Positions 1 to 7,460 of a stretch of DNA of 64,000 nt are shown here, piece by piece. Numbering within the stretch: the first letter of the stretch is position 1; each line of letters opens with the position of its first letter. The position numbers were made by a program, and so were the translations under genes. Location: the NCBI RefSeq assembly GCF_000758665.1, contig NZ_CP009285.1:5952001-6016000 (forward strand). The letters run 5' to 3'. Under the pieces are notes generated by a model, which saw nothing but the letters and a program-made list of their open reading frames with translations, searched no databases and was not told the DNA's origin. The DNA is from Paenibacillus borealis. GTDB lineage: Bacteria > Bacillota > Bacilli > Paenibacillales > Paenibacillaceae.

Positions 1-256
1 CGCCTTTGCCGTGCTGAACCTGGTCATATCCCGGCAGGTCCAGCCTGTCCAGCGCGTGATTGACAATCGTCCAGTTCACCAGGTCACGGGAATGCAGGAT
101 CGGCAATCCCGGCATGTGGTTGAAGCTCGACGCTGTCATATAATAATCGTCCCCGGCCCGGATCACATCCGGGTCGGAATAATCTGCATACAGCACCGGA
201 TTGCGGTACCGGCCGTTGCCAAGGTCGGATACCCAGGGCGCATTGATTGTCTCCAT
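1..256 (-). CDS. Glycoside hydrolase family 43, N-terminal part (runs off left edge)
   Basis: The first 85 codons of a GH43 five-bladed propeller enzyme, probably a beta-xylosidase or arabinofuranosidase without a signal peptide. The segment NPVLYADYSDPDVIRAGDDY carries the conserved first catalytic Asp region (SDPD) and is followed by the typical MTASSFNHMPGLPILHS stretch of family 43 xylosidases. The ATG has an AAGGAG site 8 bases upstream and follows the sugar-binding protein gene by about 40 bases, so it is the distal gene of the importer operon and probably cleaves the imported oligosaccharides in the cytoplasm. The C-terminal majority is outside the window, so the exact substrate cannot be judged. 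Confidence 0.88.
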   Translation of the reverse strand, partial: METINAPWVSDLGNGRYRNPVLYADYSDPDVIRAGDDYYMTASSFNHMPGLPILHSRDLVNWTIVNHALDRLDLPGYDQVQHGKG

Positions 257-298
257 TGAATAACTCCTTCAGCGCCGGACGCCTACCGCCCGGGCAGT

Positions 299-1651
299 TT
301 ATTGTGCCGCCTTCTCCTGTTCCAGCAGCGATGCCCATTGATCCAGCATTTCCTGCGCGGTCAGCTGTTTAGCCATTACCTTCTGAATCAGCGGTTCTAC
401 CGATTTCTGCACATTGGAATAACCCGCAAGATAGTACGGCACATCGGAGAACTTCGTCTCCTGGCTGTTCAGCAGATCGGAGGCTGATTTCATATAAGGC
501 ACGCTCTGCACCCACTCGTCGCCGGCAGCTTCTGTATTGGCCGGAATTTCGCCATAGAGCTTGCCGTATTTGCTGTTGATATCATGCGACAGGTAGAAGG
601 TCATGAATTTCCAGACCGCATCCTTGTTCTTCGCCGATTTGCTCATCGTCAGCCCCAGCGGCATCAGGCCGGGGTGCTCGCGGTAGCCTTTTACACTCTT
701 TGGAAAAGGTACAGCTTCGAACTTCGTATAGTCACCGCCGAAGGCTTTCTCATGGGAACTGGCCGAACCCAGGTTGTGTACGACGATTCCGGCTTTGCCC
801 GACTGGAAGGTTGCAGCGAGTTCACTCCAGCCTTTGTTAAGGTCATCTTCCGGCGTATAGATATTGTAAGAACCCAGATATTTCTCTACAAATTCAACAT
901 TAAGCGGATCATTGATTGTTGCTTTGCCGTCCGCCGTGAAATAATCGGTAATGCCGGAGTAAGCATACATCAGCATTTCGAGTGTATTGGCACTGCCGGC
1001 GCCCCCGCGGATACTGAGCCCGTAACGGTCTTTCGATTTATCCGTCAGCTTGGCAACAGCATCGAAGAATTGATCCCAGGTATCCGGCAGTGCCAGTCCG
1101 GCTTCCTTGAACCAGTCTGGACGAACCCACAGATTCCAGGTCTGCGAGCTGTATGGTAGCGCATACAATTTACCTTCTGCAGTATCCAGCTTGCGGTTAC
1201 TTGCAATCAGTTCCGGGTTGATCAGGTCCTTGTCCGCCCACTGCTCATAATAGGTGTCCAGCGGCTCCAGCACACCCCGGGCCAGCAGATCGGATTTGAA
1301 GTCATTCATCACATCCGGCGCCTGATCGGCAGAGATGGCCACGTTAACCTTTTGCTCATAAGCCGCGAGGTCTCCCGGTACACCCAGATAATCCACGTCG
1401 ATATCCGGATTCTCCTGTTCGAACTGCTTCACGATCTCTTCGAAGAAGGCATTGCGTTCTGTGGTTACAGCTGCAGCCCAGAAGCTGATTTTGGCTTTCT
1501 CTCCGCTTGCCGCTTTACCTGCCCCGTTATCCGCCGCTGCCGCGCTGTTTCCCCCGGTATTTCCGCCATTATTTCCGCCGCAGCCGGCCAGCAGCAGCAG
1601 CAATGCTGCCGATACCAGTGCCGTGCGTTTCGCTTTGTGTTTCCCCATCAT
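299..1651 (-). CDS. Sugar ABC transporter substrate-binding lipoprotein
   Basis: A 450-residue extracytoplasmic solute-binding protein of the UgpB/MalE-like family (SBP_bac_1). It begins with a lipoprotein signal peptide ending in the lipobox LLAGC at about residues 21-25, followed by a Gly/Asn-rich linker that tethers the domain to the membrane. The body has the usual family features, including ITFW-like start (ISFWAAAVTTERNAF) and Trp-rich ligand cleft segments. GGGAGG lies 8 bases before the ATG. It is the third gene of a permease-permease-binding protein set and precedes a GH43 gene, pointing to oligosaccharide (xylo- or arabino-) uptake. No ATPase gene is nearby; such systems usually share an MsmX-type ATPase. 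Confidence 0.93.
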   Translation of the reverse strand: MMGKHKAKRTALVSAALLLLLAGCGGNNGGNTGGNSAAAADNGAGKAASGEKAKISFWAAAVTTERNAFFEEIVKQFEQENPDIDVDYLGVPGDLAAYEQKVNVAISADQAPDVMNDFKSDLLARGVLEPLDTYYEQWADKDLINPELIASNRKLDTAEGKLYALPYSSQTWNLWVRPDWFKEAGLALPDTWDQFFDAVAKLTDKSKDRYGLSIRGGAGSANTLEMLMYAYSGITDYFTADGKATINDPLNVEFVEKYLGSYNIYTPEDDLNKGWSELAATFQSGKAGIVVHNLGSASSHEKAFGGDYTKFEAVPFPKSVKGYREHPGLMPLGLTMSKSAKNKDAVWKFMTFYLSHDINSKYGKLYGEIPANTEAAGDEWVQSVPYMKSASDLLNSQETKFSDVPYYLAGYSNVQKSVEPLIQKVMAKQLTAQEMLDQWASLLEQEKAAQ

Positions 1652-1747
1652 TCTGTGATCCTCCCTAATTGAAATTCTTGTATATACCTCAAAGAACGAA
1701 CCCGGCGTGTTCTGCCCTGGCCGTGTCCGTCCTTGCGATACCGGACA

Positions 1748-2587
1748 CTAGCCTTTGACTGCGCCGCCCAGTCCTTCGACCAGATAACGCTGAATGAACA
1801 TGAAGAGCAGCACCGGCGGAATCAGCCCGATAATACTGCCGGCCGCAAGCGACGCGTACTGGACGCTGAATTCGCCGACCATGAATTTGAGGCCGATCGG
1901 AATCGTGAACCGGTCCGGCGTCGTAATGAACGAGAAGGCAACCAGGAATTCATTCCACACTCCGATGAAGGCGAACGCGCTTGTTGCTACTATTCCCGGC
2001 AGCACGACCGGCATAATTATCGCGAAGATAATCCGGAAACGTCCGGCTCCGTCCACCATCGCCGCTTCATCAATTTCCTTCGGCGTCGAGGAGATGAAGC
2101 CGCGCATCAGAATCGTGTTGAACGGAACCTGAAGCACGATGTAGAACAGGATGAGCGCGTACGGCGTGTTGATCATCCCGAGATTCTTGAAGATCAGGAA
2201 GAGCGGAATGACGAACAGAATGACCGGCATCATCTGGGTCGCGAGCAGCACCAGCATGAACGCCCCTTTGCCCTTGAACTTGAAGCGGCTCATGGCGTAG
2301 CCGTTCAGCACGGACAGCACCGTAATTGCCACTACGGACAATACCGACACGAACACACTGTTCATGAAATATTGCGAGAAATTGTTGTCGTTCCACACAT
2401 GAATGAAATTCTCGAAGGTAGCCGGACTCGGAATGTACCGGACCGTGCCGCTAAGTACGTCCCCCTCCCGCTTCAGCGAGGTGGAGATGGCCCACAGGAA
2501 CGGAACCAGCACGAACACCAGTGTCAGGGCCAGCGGTATGTAGAACAGCAGCTTCGAACCCAGCTTTCGTTGCCGTTTGCTATTCAT
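1748..2587 (-). CDS. Sugar ABC transporter permease, MalG-like
   Basis: A 279-residue inner-membrane permease with six predicted transmembrane segments. The EAA loop that contacts the ATPase is visible as DEAAMVDGAGRFRIIFAIIMP at about residues 185-205, and the protein ends with the GAVKG C-terminus seen in carbohydrate permeases of the CUT1 class. The start overlaps the end of the upstream permease by 8 bases and has AGGAGGG before the ATG, indicating translational coupling. It pairs with the neighbouring permease to form the importer channel. Confidence 0.94.
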   Translation of the reverse strand: MNSKRQRKLGSKLLFYIPLALTLVFVLVPFLWAISTSLKREGDVLSGTVRYIPSPATFENFIHVWNDNNFSQYFMNSVFVSVLSVVAITVLSVLNGYAMSRFKFKGKGAFMLVLLATQMMPVILFVIPLFLIFKNLGMINTPYALILFYIVLQVPFNTILMRGFISSTPKEIDEAAMVDGAGRFRIIFAIIMPVVLPGIVATSAFAFIGVWNEFLVAFSFITTPDRFTIPIGLKFMVGEFSVQYASLAAGSIIGLIPPVLLFMFIQRYLVEGLGGAVKG

Positions 2588-3527
2588 CCTGCATCCCTCC
2601 TGACCGGTTCAGTCTGAGGTAGAGGACAACGAAGATCATCAGGAACGCGAACGTGACCACGCCAATTGCCGAACCGTAACCGTAGTTCCCTTCAAGGATG
2701 GAAGTCTTCATCATATAGATCGGCAGCGTGGTCGTCATATCCATCGGTCCGCCGTTCGTCATCGTAAAGATCATATCAATGGAGTTGAACTCCCAGATGG
2801 CACGCAGCAGCGTAGCGAATACAATACTTTCTTTCAGGAAAGGCAGCGTGATGAAAAAGAGCTTCTTGACGCTCCCCGCACCGTCCACCTCACAGGATTC
2901 ATAGACCTCATGCGGAATGGTCTGCAGTGCCGCCAGCAGCGTGATCGCGAAGAACGGAATCCCGCGCCACAGCTCGGCGACAATCACGGAACCAAAGACG
3001 GTATGGATATTGGCCAGCCAGGCGACTGGCTCAGAGATCACGCCCAGCTTCATCAGGATATCGTTAATGATCCCTATGTGCTGGTTGAACATCAGCGACC
3101 ACAGCATGGTGGTCAGTACACCGGACACCGCCCAGGGAACAAGCACCAGGGAACGGACCAGACCGCGCAGCTTGAACGCCTGGTTCAGCAGCAGCGCAAC
3201 CACGAGTCCGAATACGAGCTGCAGCACTACTTCTATCAGCACCCATTTCACCGTGATCCACAGTGAAGAGTAGAACATATCGTCCTGCGTGAATATATTC
3301 CTGAAGTTCTCGAGTCCGATGTAACCCGCTTTCTGCAGCCGGGTGAAATCATAGCTCTGCACACTGAGATCGAACACCCTGAAGATCGGGAAGACGAGAA
3401 GTCCCGCGATCAGCAGGACTGTCGGTGCGATCAGCAGGTAAGGGAACCAGCGGTCGCCCGTTTTTTTGCGGGAAGCTTTAGATTTGACGGTCATTGTCTT
3501 GCCGCCGGTTGATTGGGATAATTCCAT
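2580..3527 (-). CDS. Sugar ABC transporter permease, MalF-like
   Basis: A 315-residue CUT1-class permease with six or seven membrane segments. The EAA loop reads YESCEVDGAGSVKKLFFITL at about residues 210-230. The ATG is preceded by GGAGG at a spacing of 7, so the longer N-terminus (MELSQS) is kept. The gene is first in the importer operon; 125 bases separate it from the response-regulator gene upstream on the same strand, enough for a regulated promoter that the YesN-type regulator would control. Confidence 0.93.
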   Translation of the reverse strand: MELSQSTGGKTMTVKSKASRKKTGDRWFPYLLIAPTVLLIAGLLVFPIFRVFDLSVQSYDFTRLQKAGYIGLENFRNIFTQDDMFYSSLWITVKWVLIEVVLQLVFGLVVALLLNQAFKLRGLVRSLVLVPWAVSGVLTTMLWSLMFNQHIGIINDILMKLGVISEPVAWLANIHTVFGSVIVAELWRGIPFFAITLLAALQTIPHEVYESCEVDGAGSVKKLFFITLPFLKESIVFATLLRAIWEFNSIDMIFTMTNGGPMDMTTTLPIYMMKTSILEGNYGYGSAIGVVTFAFLMIFVVLYLRLNRSGGMQDE

Positions 3528-3652
3528 AACAGCACCTCCACGCTTATCTTAAACCAGAGCGTGAACGTGCTGAATACACTATCTTTCGAGGATTGTTTGT
3601 TTTCTTTAACTGATTTGTTTGATCATTTATCCGCTTGAAGAACTAAGCCGCT

Positions 3653-4921
3653 CTAAGAATGCTGCCGGTCCCTGCGGTACTCGGAAGGCGATTTGCCGTA
3701 ATGCTTCTTAAACAGCACACTGAAGTACTGAGGGTTGCGGTAGCCTACCTGCTCCGATACCTCATACGATTTCGCATCCGTGGTAGACAGCAGCTCCGCT
3801 GCCTTGTCTATGCGCAGCTGAATGAGATACTCGCTTAAGTTCATGCCTTTATATTTCTTGAAGAGCGTGCTGGCATACGCGGATGAAATATGCACATGGC
3901 CCGCGATGGCGGTCAGGTTCAGCTCCTCCTCATGAAAATGCTGCCGCATATACTGCTCCATCTCCTTCAGCAGCGTATGATGTGAATTCTGCGAATGGCG
4001 GATTTCTCCGCTGACGAATACACCGGCTTCACCGATGACCGGCTTCAGCTGGGCAGCGTTCAGTGCCTCGCCGTAAGAAATTGCGATGCGCCCGATCCCT
4101 TCCCGGCAGCTGCCCAGACCGACGCTGATCTGAAGCTTCAGGCAGGTCTCCAGCGTCCGGCGGATTTCCCCCAGATGCTCAGCCAGCTGCTCCGCCGCAC
4201 CTTCCCGGTCTTCCGGGGCAGGCAGGTTAAAGAGCAGGTTGACCCGGTTGTTATAGACCGCCGGATACCGGTAGGGAAATTCCCCGGACTCAAGCTCCGA
4301 GCAGATATTATGAATGGAGAAGAGCAGCAGCTCCGCATTGTCCCCTTCCCCCGCGCGGGCAAAGCGGCGGTTGTCCTCCGGCTGAATCACCGCTACCTGG
4401 AAGCAGGCTTCCGGTGCAGCTATGCCGAGATTGTCCAGTTCCTTCCGCGCCCACTCCGGGTTGGCGCAGCCCTCGAACAGCTCTGCGAAGAACTTGTTCT
4501 GGATCAGGGCCTGGCTCTTCCGGGCTTGCTCGGCCCCCCTCTTGTCGGCCAGCAGAGTGCTTGCGGCAGAAGCAACCGCATTTAGAATCACTTCATTATC
4601 CTCATATTTCAGAATATAATCGGCCGCCTGCAGCCGCAGCGCCTGCTTGGCATACGAGAAGTCATCATAGCCCGTCAGGAAGACGACCTTGGTTCCCGGG
4701 TATTCCCCGTTAATACGTTCAGCCAGCTGCAGTCCGTCCAGAAAAGGCATCTGGATATCGGTCAGCACCAGATCCGGCCGCAGCTCCTCCATCAGCTTCA
4801 GCGCTTCTTCCCCGTCAGCGGCTGTGCCGGCTACCTCAATGCCGGCCTGCTCCCAGCGGATATTGCGCCGCAGGCCTTCCCGGATCCACATATCGTCATC
4901 TACTATAAGCAGTTTAATCAT
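3653..4921 (-). CDS. YesN-type response regulator (REC plus AraC HTH)
   Basis: A 422-residue two-component response regulator. Residues 1-120 form the receiver domain (KLLIVDDDMWIREGL; phosphoacceptor Asp in LVLTDIQMPFLDG). A long middle linker follows, and the last 100 residues are an AraC-type double helix-turn-helix (ISSAYASTLFKKYKGMNLSE and the second helix pair ending YRNPQYFSVLFKKHYGKSPS). AAGGAG lies 7 bases before the ATG. It overlaps the kinase gene by 8 bases. By family analogy it senses the sugar through its kinase partner and activates the adjacent importer genes. Confidence 0.94.
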   Translation of the reverse strand: MIKLLIVDDDMWIREGLRRNIRWEQAGIEVAGTAADGEEALKLMEELRPDLVLTDIQMPFLDGLQLAERINGEYPGTKVVFLTGYDDFSYAKQALRLQAADYILKYEDNEVILNAVASAASTLLADKRGAEQARKSQALIQNKFFAELFEGCANPEWARKELDNLGIAAPEACFQVAVIQPEDNRRFARAGEGDNAELLLFSIHNICSELESGEFPYRYPAVYNNRVNLLFNLPAPEDREGAAEQLAEHLGEIRRTLETCLKLQISVGLGSCREGIGRIAISYGEALNAAQLKPVIGEAGVFVSGEIRHSQNSHHTLLKEMEQYMRQHFHEEELNLTAIAGHVHISSAYASTLFKKYKGMNLSEYLIQLRIDKAAELLSTTDAKSYEVSEQVGYRNPQYFSVLFKKHYGKSPSEYRRDRQHS

Positions 4922-6710
4922 GGGAATCTCCTTCCTTCTGCACCCGGGGCAGCCGTACCGTGACCCGGGTAAACTTCATCTCTTCGCTGTCAAGGACAAG
5001 GCCATAGGCCGGTCCGTATTGCAGCACCAGCCGGCGATGGGCGTTCCATAGCCCGAAGCTCAGCGCATTGTCGCCTGCGCTGTCCGCCTGCAGTGAATGG
5101 CGCAGCTGCGCCAACCGCTCAGGGCTAATGCCTTGTCCGTTATCATAAATCTCCAGCACTGCGCCGTCTTCATCCGCATAACCTGTTATCGTTACCATTC
5201 CTTTGCCGCGCTTGTTCTTGATGCCGTGGTAGACGGCATTCTCCACGACCGGCTGCAGTGTCAGCTTAGGGATGCGCAGCGTCAGCAGCTCTTCGTCCAC
5301 TTCTATGGCATAATCGAAATCCTGATTATACCGGATGTTCAGAATCAGCAGATAACTGCGCACATGCTCGATCTCTTCCGCGACGGTAATCAGCTCGGCG
5401 CCTTTGCTGATGCCGATGCGGAAATACCGGGTCAGCGCGCCCACCATCACGGAGGCCCGTTCCCGCTCCTCCAGATCAATCAGATGCTTGATTGAACCGA
5501 GCGTATTGTAGAGGAAATGCGGCTGAATCTGCGCCTGCAGCGCCCGCATTTCCGCCTTGCGCTTCTGCTCCTGCTCCTCCCGCACCTCATTCAGCAGCTG
5601 CTCGACCGAATCGGAGAGCCGGGTCAGGCCCGTGGCCAGGACGCCGATTTCATTGCGCTGGTCAATCTGGAAGCTGACGCTGAAATCCCCGCGCTCGAAC
5701 CGTTTCACCTGCTTGGACAGGTAACGGATCGGGTTGCTCAGATTGCGTGCCGCCAGCGTCGTCGCAGCTGCCACCAGCACAAGGATGACCAGCGTGACCG
5801 CCAGAACGATCCACTGGATGCGCGATGCACCCGCGAGAATATCCTTCTCCGGCACAATAGCAGCCAGCACCCATCCGTTCAGCGGCAGCGTCTGATAAGC
5901 AATATCCAGCTTCTGGCCTGCCGCGCTTTCCACCGCAAGACTGCCGTTCCCGCCGGCCAGCTGCCGCAATTCGGTAATTGTACCCGGCTTCACTTCATAG
6001 TCCGCCTTCAAGGATTTGGAGAATAGCTCGCCGTCCGGGCTGATCAGTGCCAGCGCGCCGTTCGGGCTGATCTGTACATTCTGCATGATTTCCAGGAAGT
6101 AGCTTTCACGTAAATTGATCAGCACAATTCCGCTTGAGGGGGAAGTCGGCGTGCCGATCATTTTGAAGCTGCTGAGCACCCGCCTGTCCTCCACCGTATT
6201 GAAGATGGCATCTTGGTGGCTGTTCAGCCAGTAATAGCCTTTATCTGAATCGTTGTACCGTTCCTGCCATGCCGGAAGATCGATCGAGACGCTCCGGGGC
6301 ACATATTCCTGCTGGAGGTTGAAGGTCCTGCCGTTGTTGAAGGCAACGTAGATGGAATCAACCATGGCATTATAGGAGTGGTATACGCTTTCAAGACGGT
6401 TATGCAGCTCAATAATGTCATTGAATTTCTGCGGGGTATCCCCCTGGTCATTCACCGACAGCAGGTTGCGCAGCGATGTCGTATCCTCTAGATTAACGAG
6501 CTGTTCAAAGATCGTCAGAAATTTATCGTCCAGGAACAAGGCGGTCTGATAGGTGGTATCGGCCAGCGAATACAGCGAGTTCTTGCGGAGCTGGTCACTG
6601 GCGGACCAGTAGGAGAACGATCCTGTTGCAATAACGGACAGAATCATGACCGGCAGAAAGGTAATCAGCAATTTGGTTTGAATGGGCTTATCCAGAAAAT
6701 AGCGTTTCAT
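4914..6710 (-). CDS. YesM-type sensor histidine kinase
   Basis: A 598-residue membrane kinase. It has a membrane segment at about residues 13-33, an extracellular dCache-like sensor to about residue 290, a second membrane segment, a HAMP domain (LSNPIRYLSKQVKRFERGDF), the His_kinase domain with the acceptor His in QAQIQPHFLYNTLGSI, and a C-terminal HATPase with an N-box (VVENAVYHGIKNK) and GQG motif. Kinases of this type pair with YesN regulators; the 8-base overlap with the downstream regulator supports this. The likely ligand is the oligosaccharide or its binding protein complex of the adjacent importer. Confidence 0.94.
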   Translation of the reverse strand: MKRYFLDKPIQTKLLITFLPVMILSVIATGSFSYWSASDQLRKNSLYSLADTTYQTALFLDDKFLTIFEQLVNLEDTTSLRNLLSVNDQGDTPQKFNDIIELHNRLESVYHSYNAMVDSIYVAFNNGRTFNLQQEYVPRSVSIDLPAWQERYNDSDKGYYWLNSHQDAIFNTVEDRRVLSSFKMIGTPTSPSSGIVLINLRESYFLEIMQNVQISPNGALALISPDGELFSKSLKADYEVKPGTITELRQLAGGNGSLAVESAAGQKLDIAYQTLPLNGWVLAAIVPEKDILAGASRIQWIVLAVTLVILVLVAAATTLAARNLSNPIRYLSKQVKRFERGDFSVSFQIDQRNEIGVLATGLTRLSDSVEQLLNEVREEQEQKRKAEMRALQAQIQPHFLYNTLGSIKHLIDLEERERASVMVGALTRYFRIGISKGAELITVAEEIEHVRSYLLILNIRYNQDFDYAIEVDEELLTLRIPKLTLQPVVENAVYHGIKNKRGKGMVTITGYADEDGAVLEIYDNGQGISPERLAQLRHSLQADSAGDNALSFGLWNAHRRLVLQYGPAYGLVLDSEEMKFTRVTVRLPRVQKEGDSHD

Positions 6711-7390
6711 GACCTCTTCCTCTCCCCTAGCACTCGCCGCCGCATAGGAATAAGCCTGCCGGCACGGATGTAAGGGCTTTAATAATGACTGAGTCTAGCA
6801 CAGAATCATGCAATTGCAAACCTAACTTATCACCTGATTACAAGGGGCAGCGGGGAGTCACCAGATTAAGCTGGAATAAGAAATGAAGCTTTCACGGGCT
6901 TGTAACATACTTAAGAATCGCTTGAGGGCAAAGCCAATGGCCAATCCAAAGTTCATCCCTCTCCGCTTGAAACTCGTTTTAATTCACTACTCTTGTACTG
7001 TATCCCTAAGGTCTGCAGCTGGCAGACTTGCGTGATGATTTGGTATCCGTCCACGTACTGCTGTGCTGCATTCAGCTTGGCAACACGGCGTTCGAGTATA
7101 TCACTTTATCCGCTGACGGCTAAGGCCTTGCATGCCGAGTAACAACTCTCGATTTCACTAGCGCCAGGCTCAGGCTCCTTTCGTTCTGTTGTTTCTTACG
7201 GACATCAGAGCCTTTATTTCCCCCAAAAGGACACATCAAGCGTGCTAACGGACCGTAGCGACCATAAATCCTGGTCCCGCCGGACGTGGGCGATATGAGG
7301 AATTTAAAGGGATAAATCCCTTTAGTCCCGCCGGATCTGCTGCTCGGTTAGGAGCAGCAGGAGCTTACCGTTATTTCCCTGTAATGACAA
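6711..7390. other. Long intergenic region with no intact gene
   Basis: About 680 bases between the divergent yesM-like and AraC-sensor genes. No ORF with a ribosome site was found. On the minus strand, two stop-interrupted stretches (about 6870-6960 and 6965-7105) read like degraded coding sequence, for example LERRVAKLNAAQQYVDGYQ, but I do not recognise the family. The right part (7270-7360) contains a 11-base direct repeat GTCCCGCCGGA at 7274 and 7325 and two perfect hairpins described separately. Promoters for the kinase operon presumably lie at the left end, but none is convincing. Confidence 0.5.
7305..7359. repeat. Two adjacent perfect hairpins
   Basis: TAAAGGGA-TAAA-TCCCTTTA (7305-7324) and TGCTGCTC-GGTTAG-GAGCAGCA (7338-7359) are perfect 8-bp stem-loops 13 bases apart, just before the promoter of the AraC-type sensor gene. 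The core GGGATAAATCCC recurs at 13769-13780, after the transporter genes of the same locus. Neither hairpin has a T-tract, so they are not obvious terminators. They could be a dispersed repeat element or regulator sites. Confidence 0.6.
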
Positions 7391-7419
7391 TTGTGCTAAC
7401 CCGGGTATGCATGTACAAT
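7391..7419 (+). promoter_or_regulatory. SigA-type promoter of the AraC-sensor gene
   Basis: TTGTGC (7391-7396) and TACAAT (7414-7419) are separated by 17 bases, about 40 bases before the start codon of the 791-residue regulator. The fit to the -35/-10 consensus is good but has not been tested. Confidence 0.6.
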
Positions 7420-7460
7420 ATACGAAGTTAATGATTTGAAGCCCGGACAGGAGAATGCGG

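Noticed and set aside
1733..2617. Plus-strand open frame (294 codons) opposite the MalG-like permease
   Set aside because: Its translation is extremely rich in Arg, His, Asn and Gln, as expected for the antisense of a hydrophobic membrane protein.
6875..6895. TGAAGCTTTCA as a CcpA cre site upstream of the yesM-like gene
   Set aside because: Lacks the central CG of the cre consensus.
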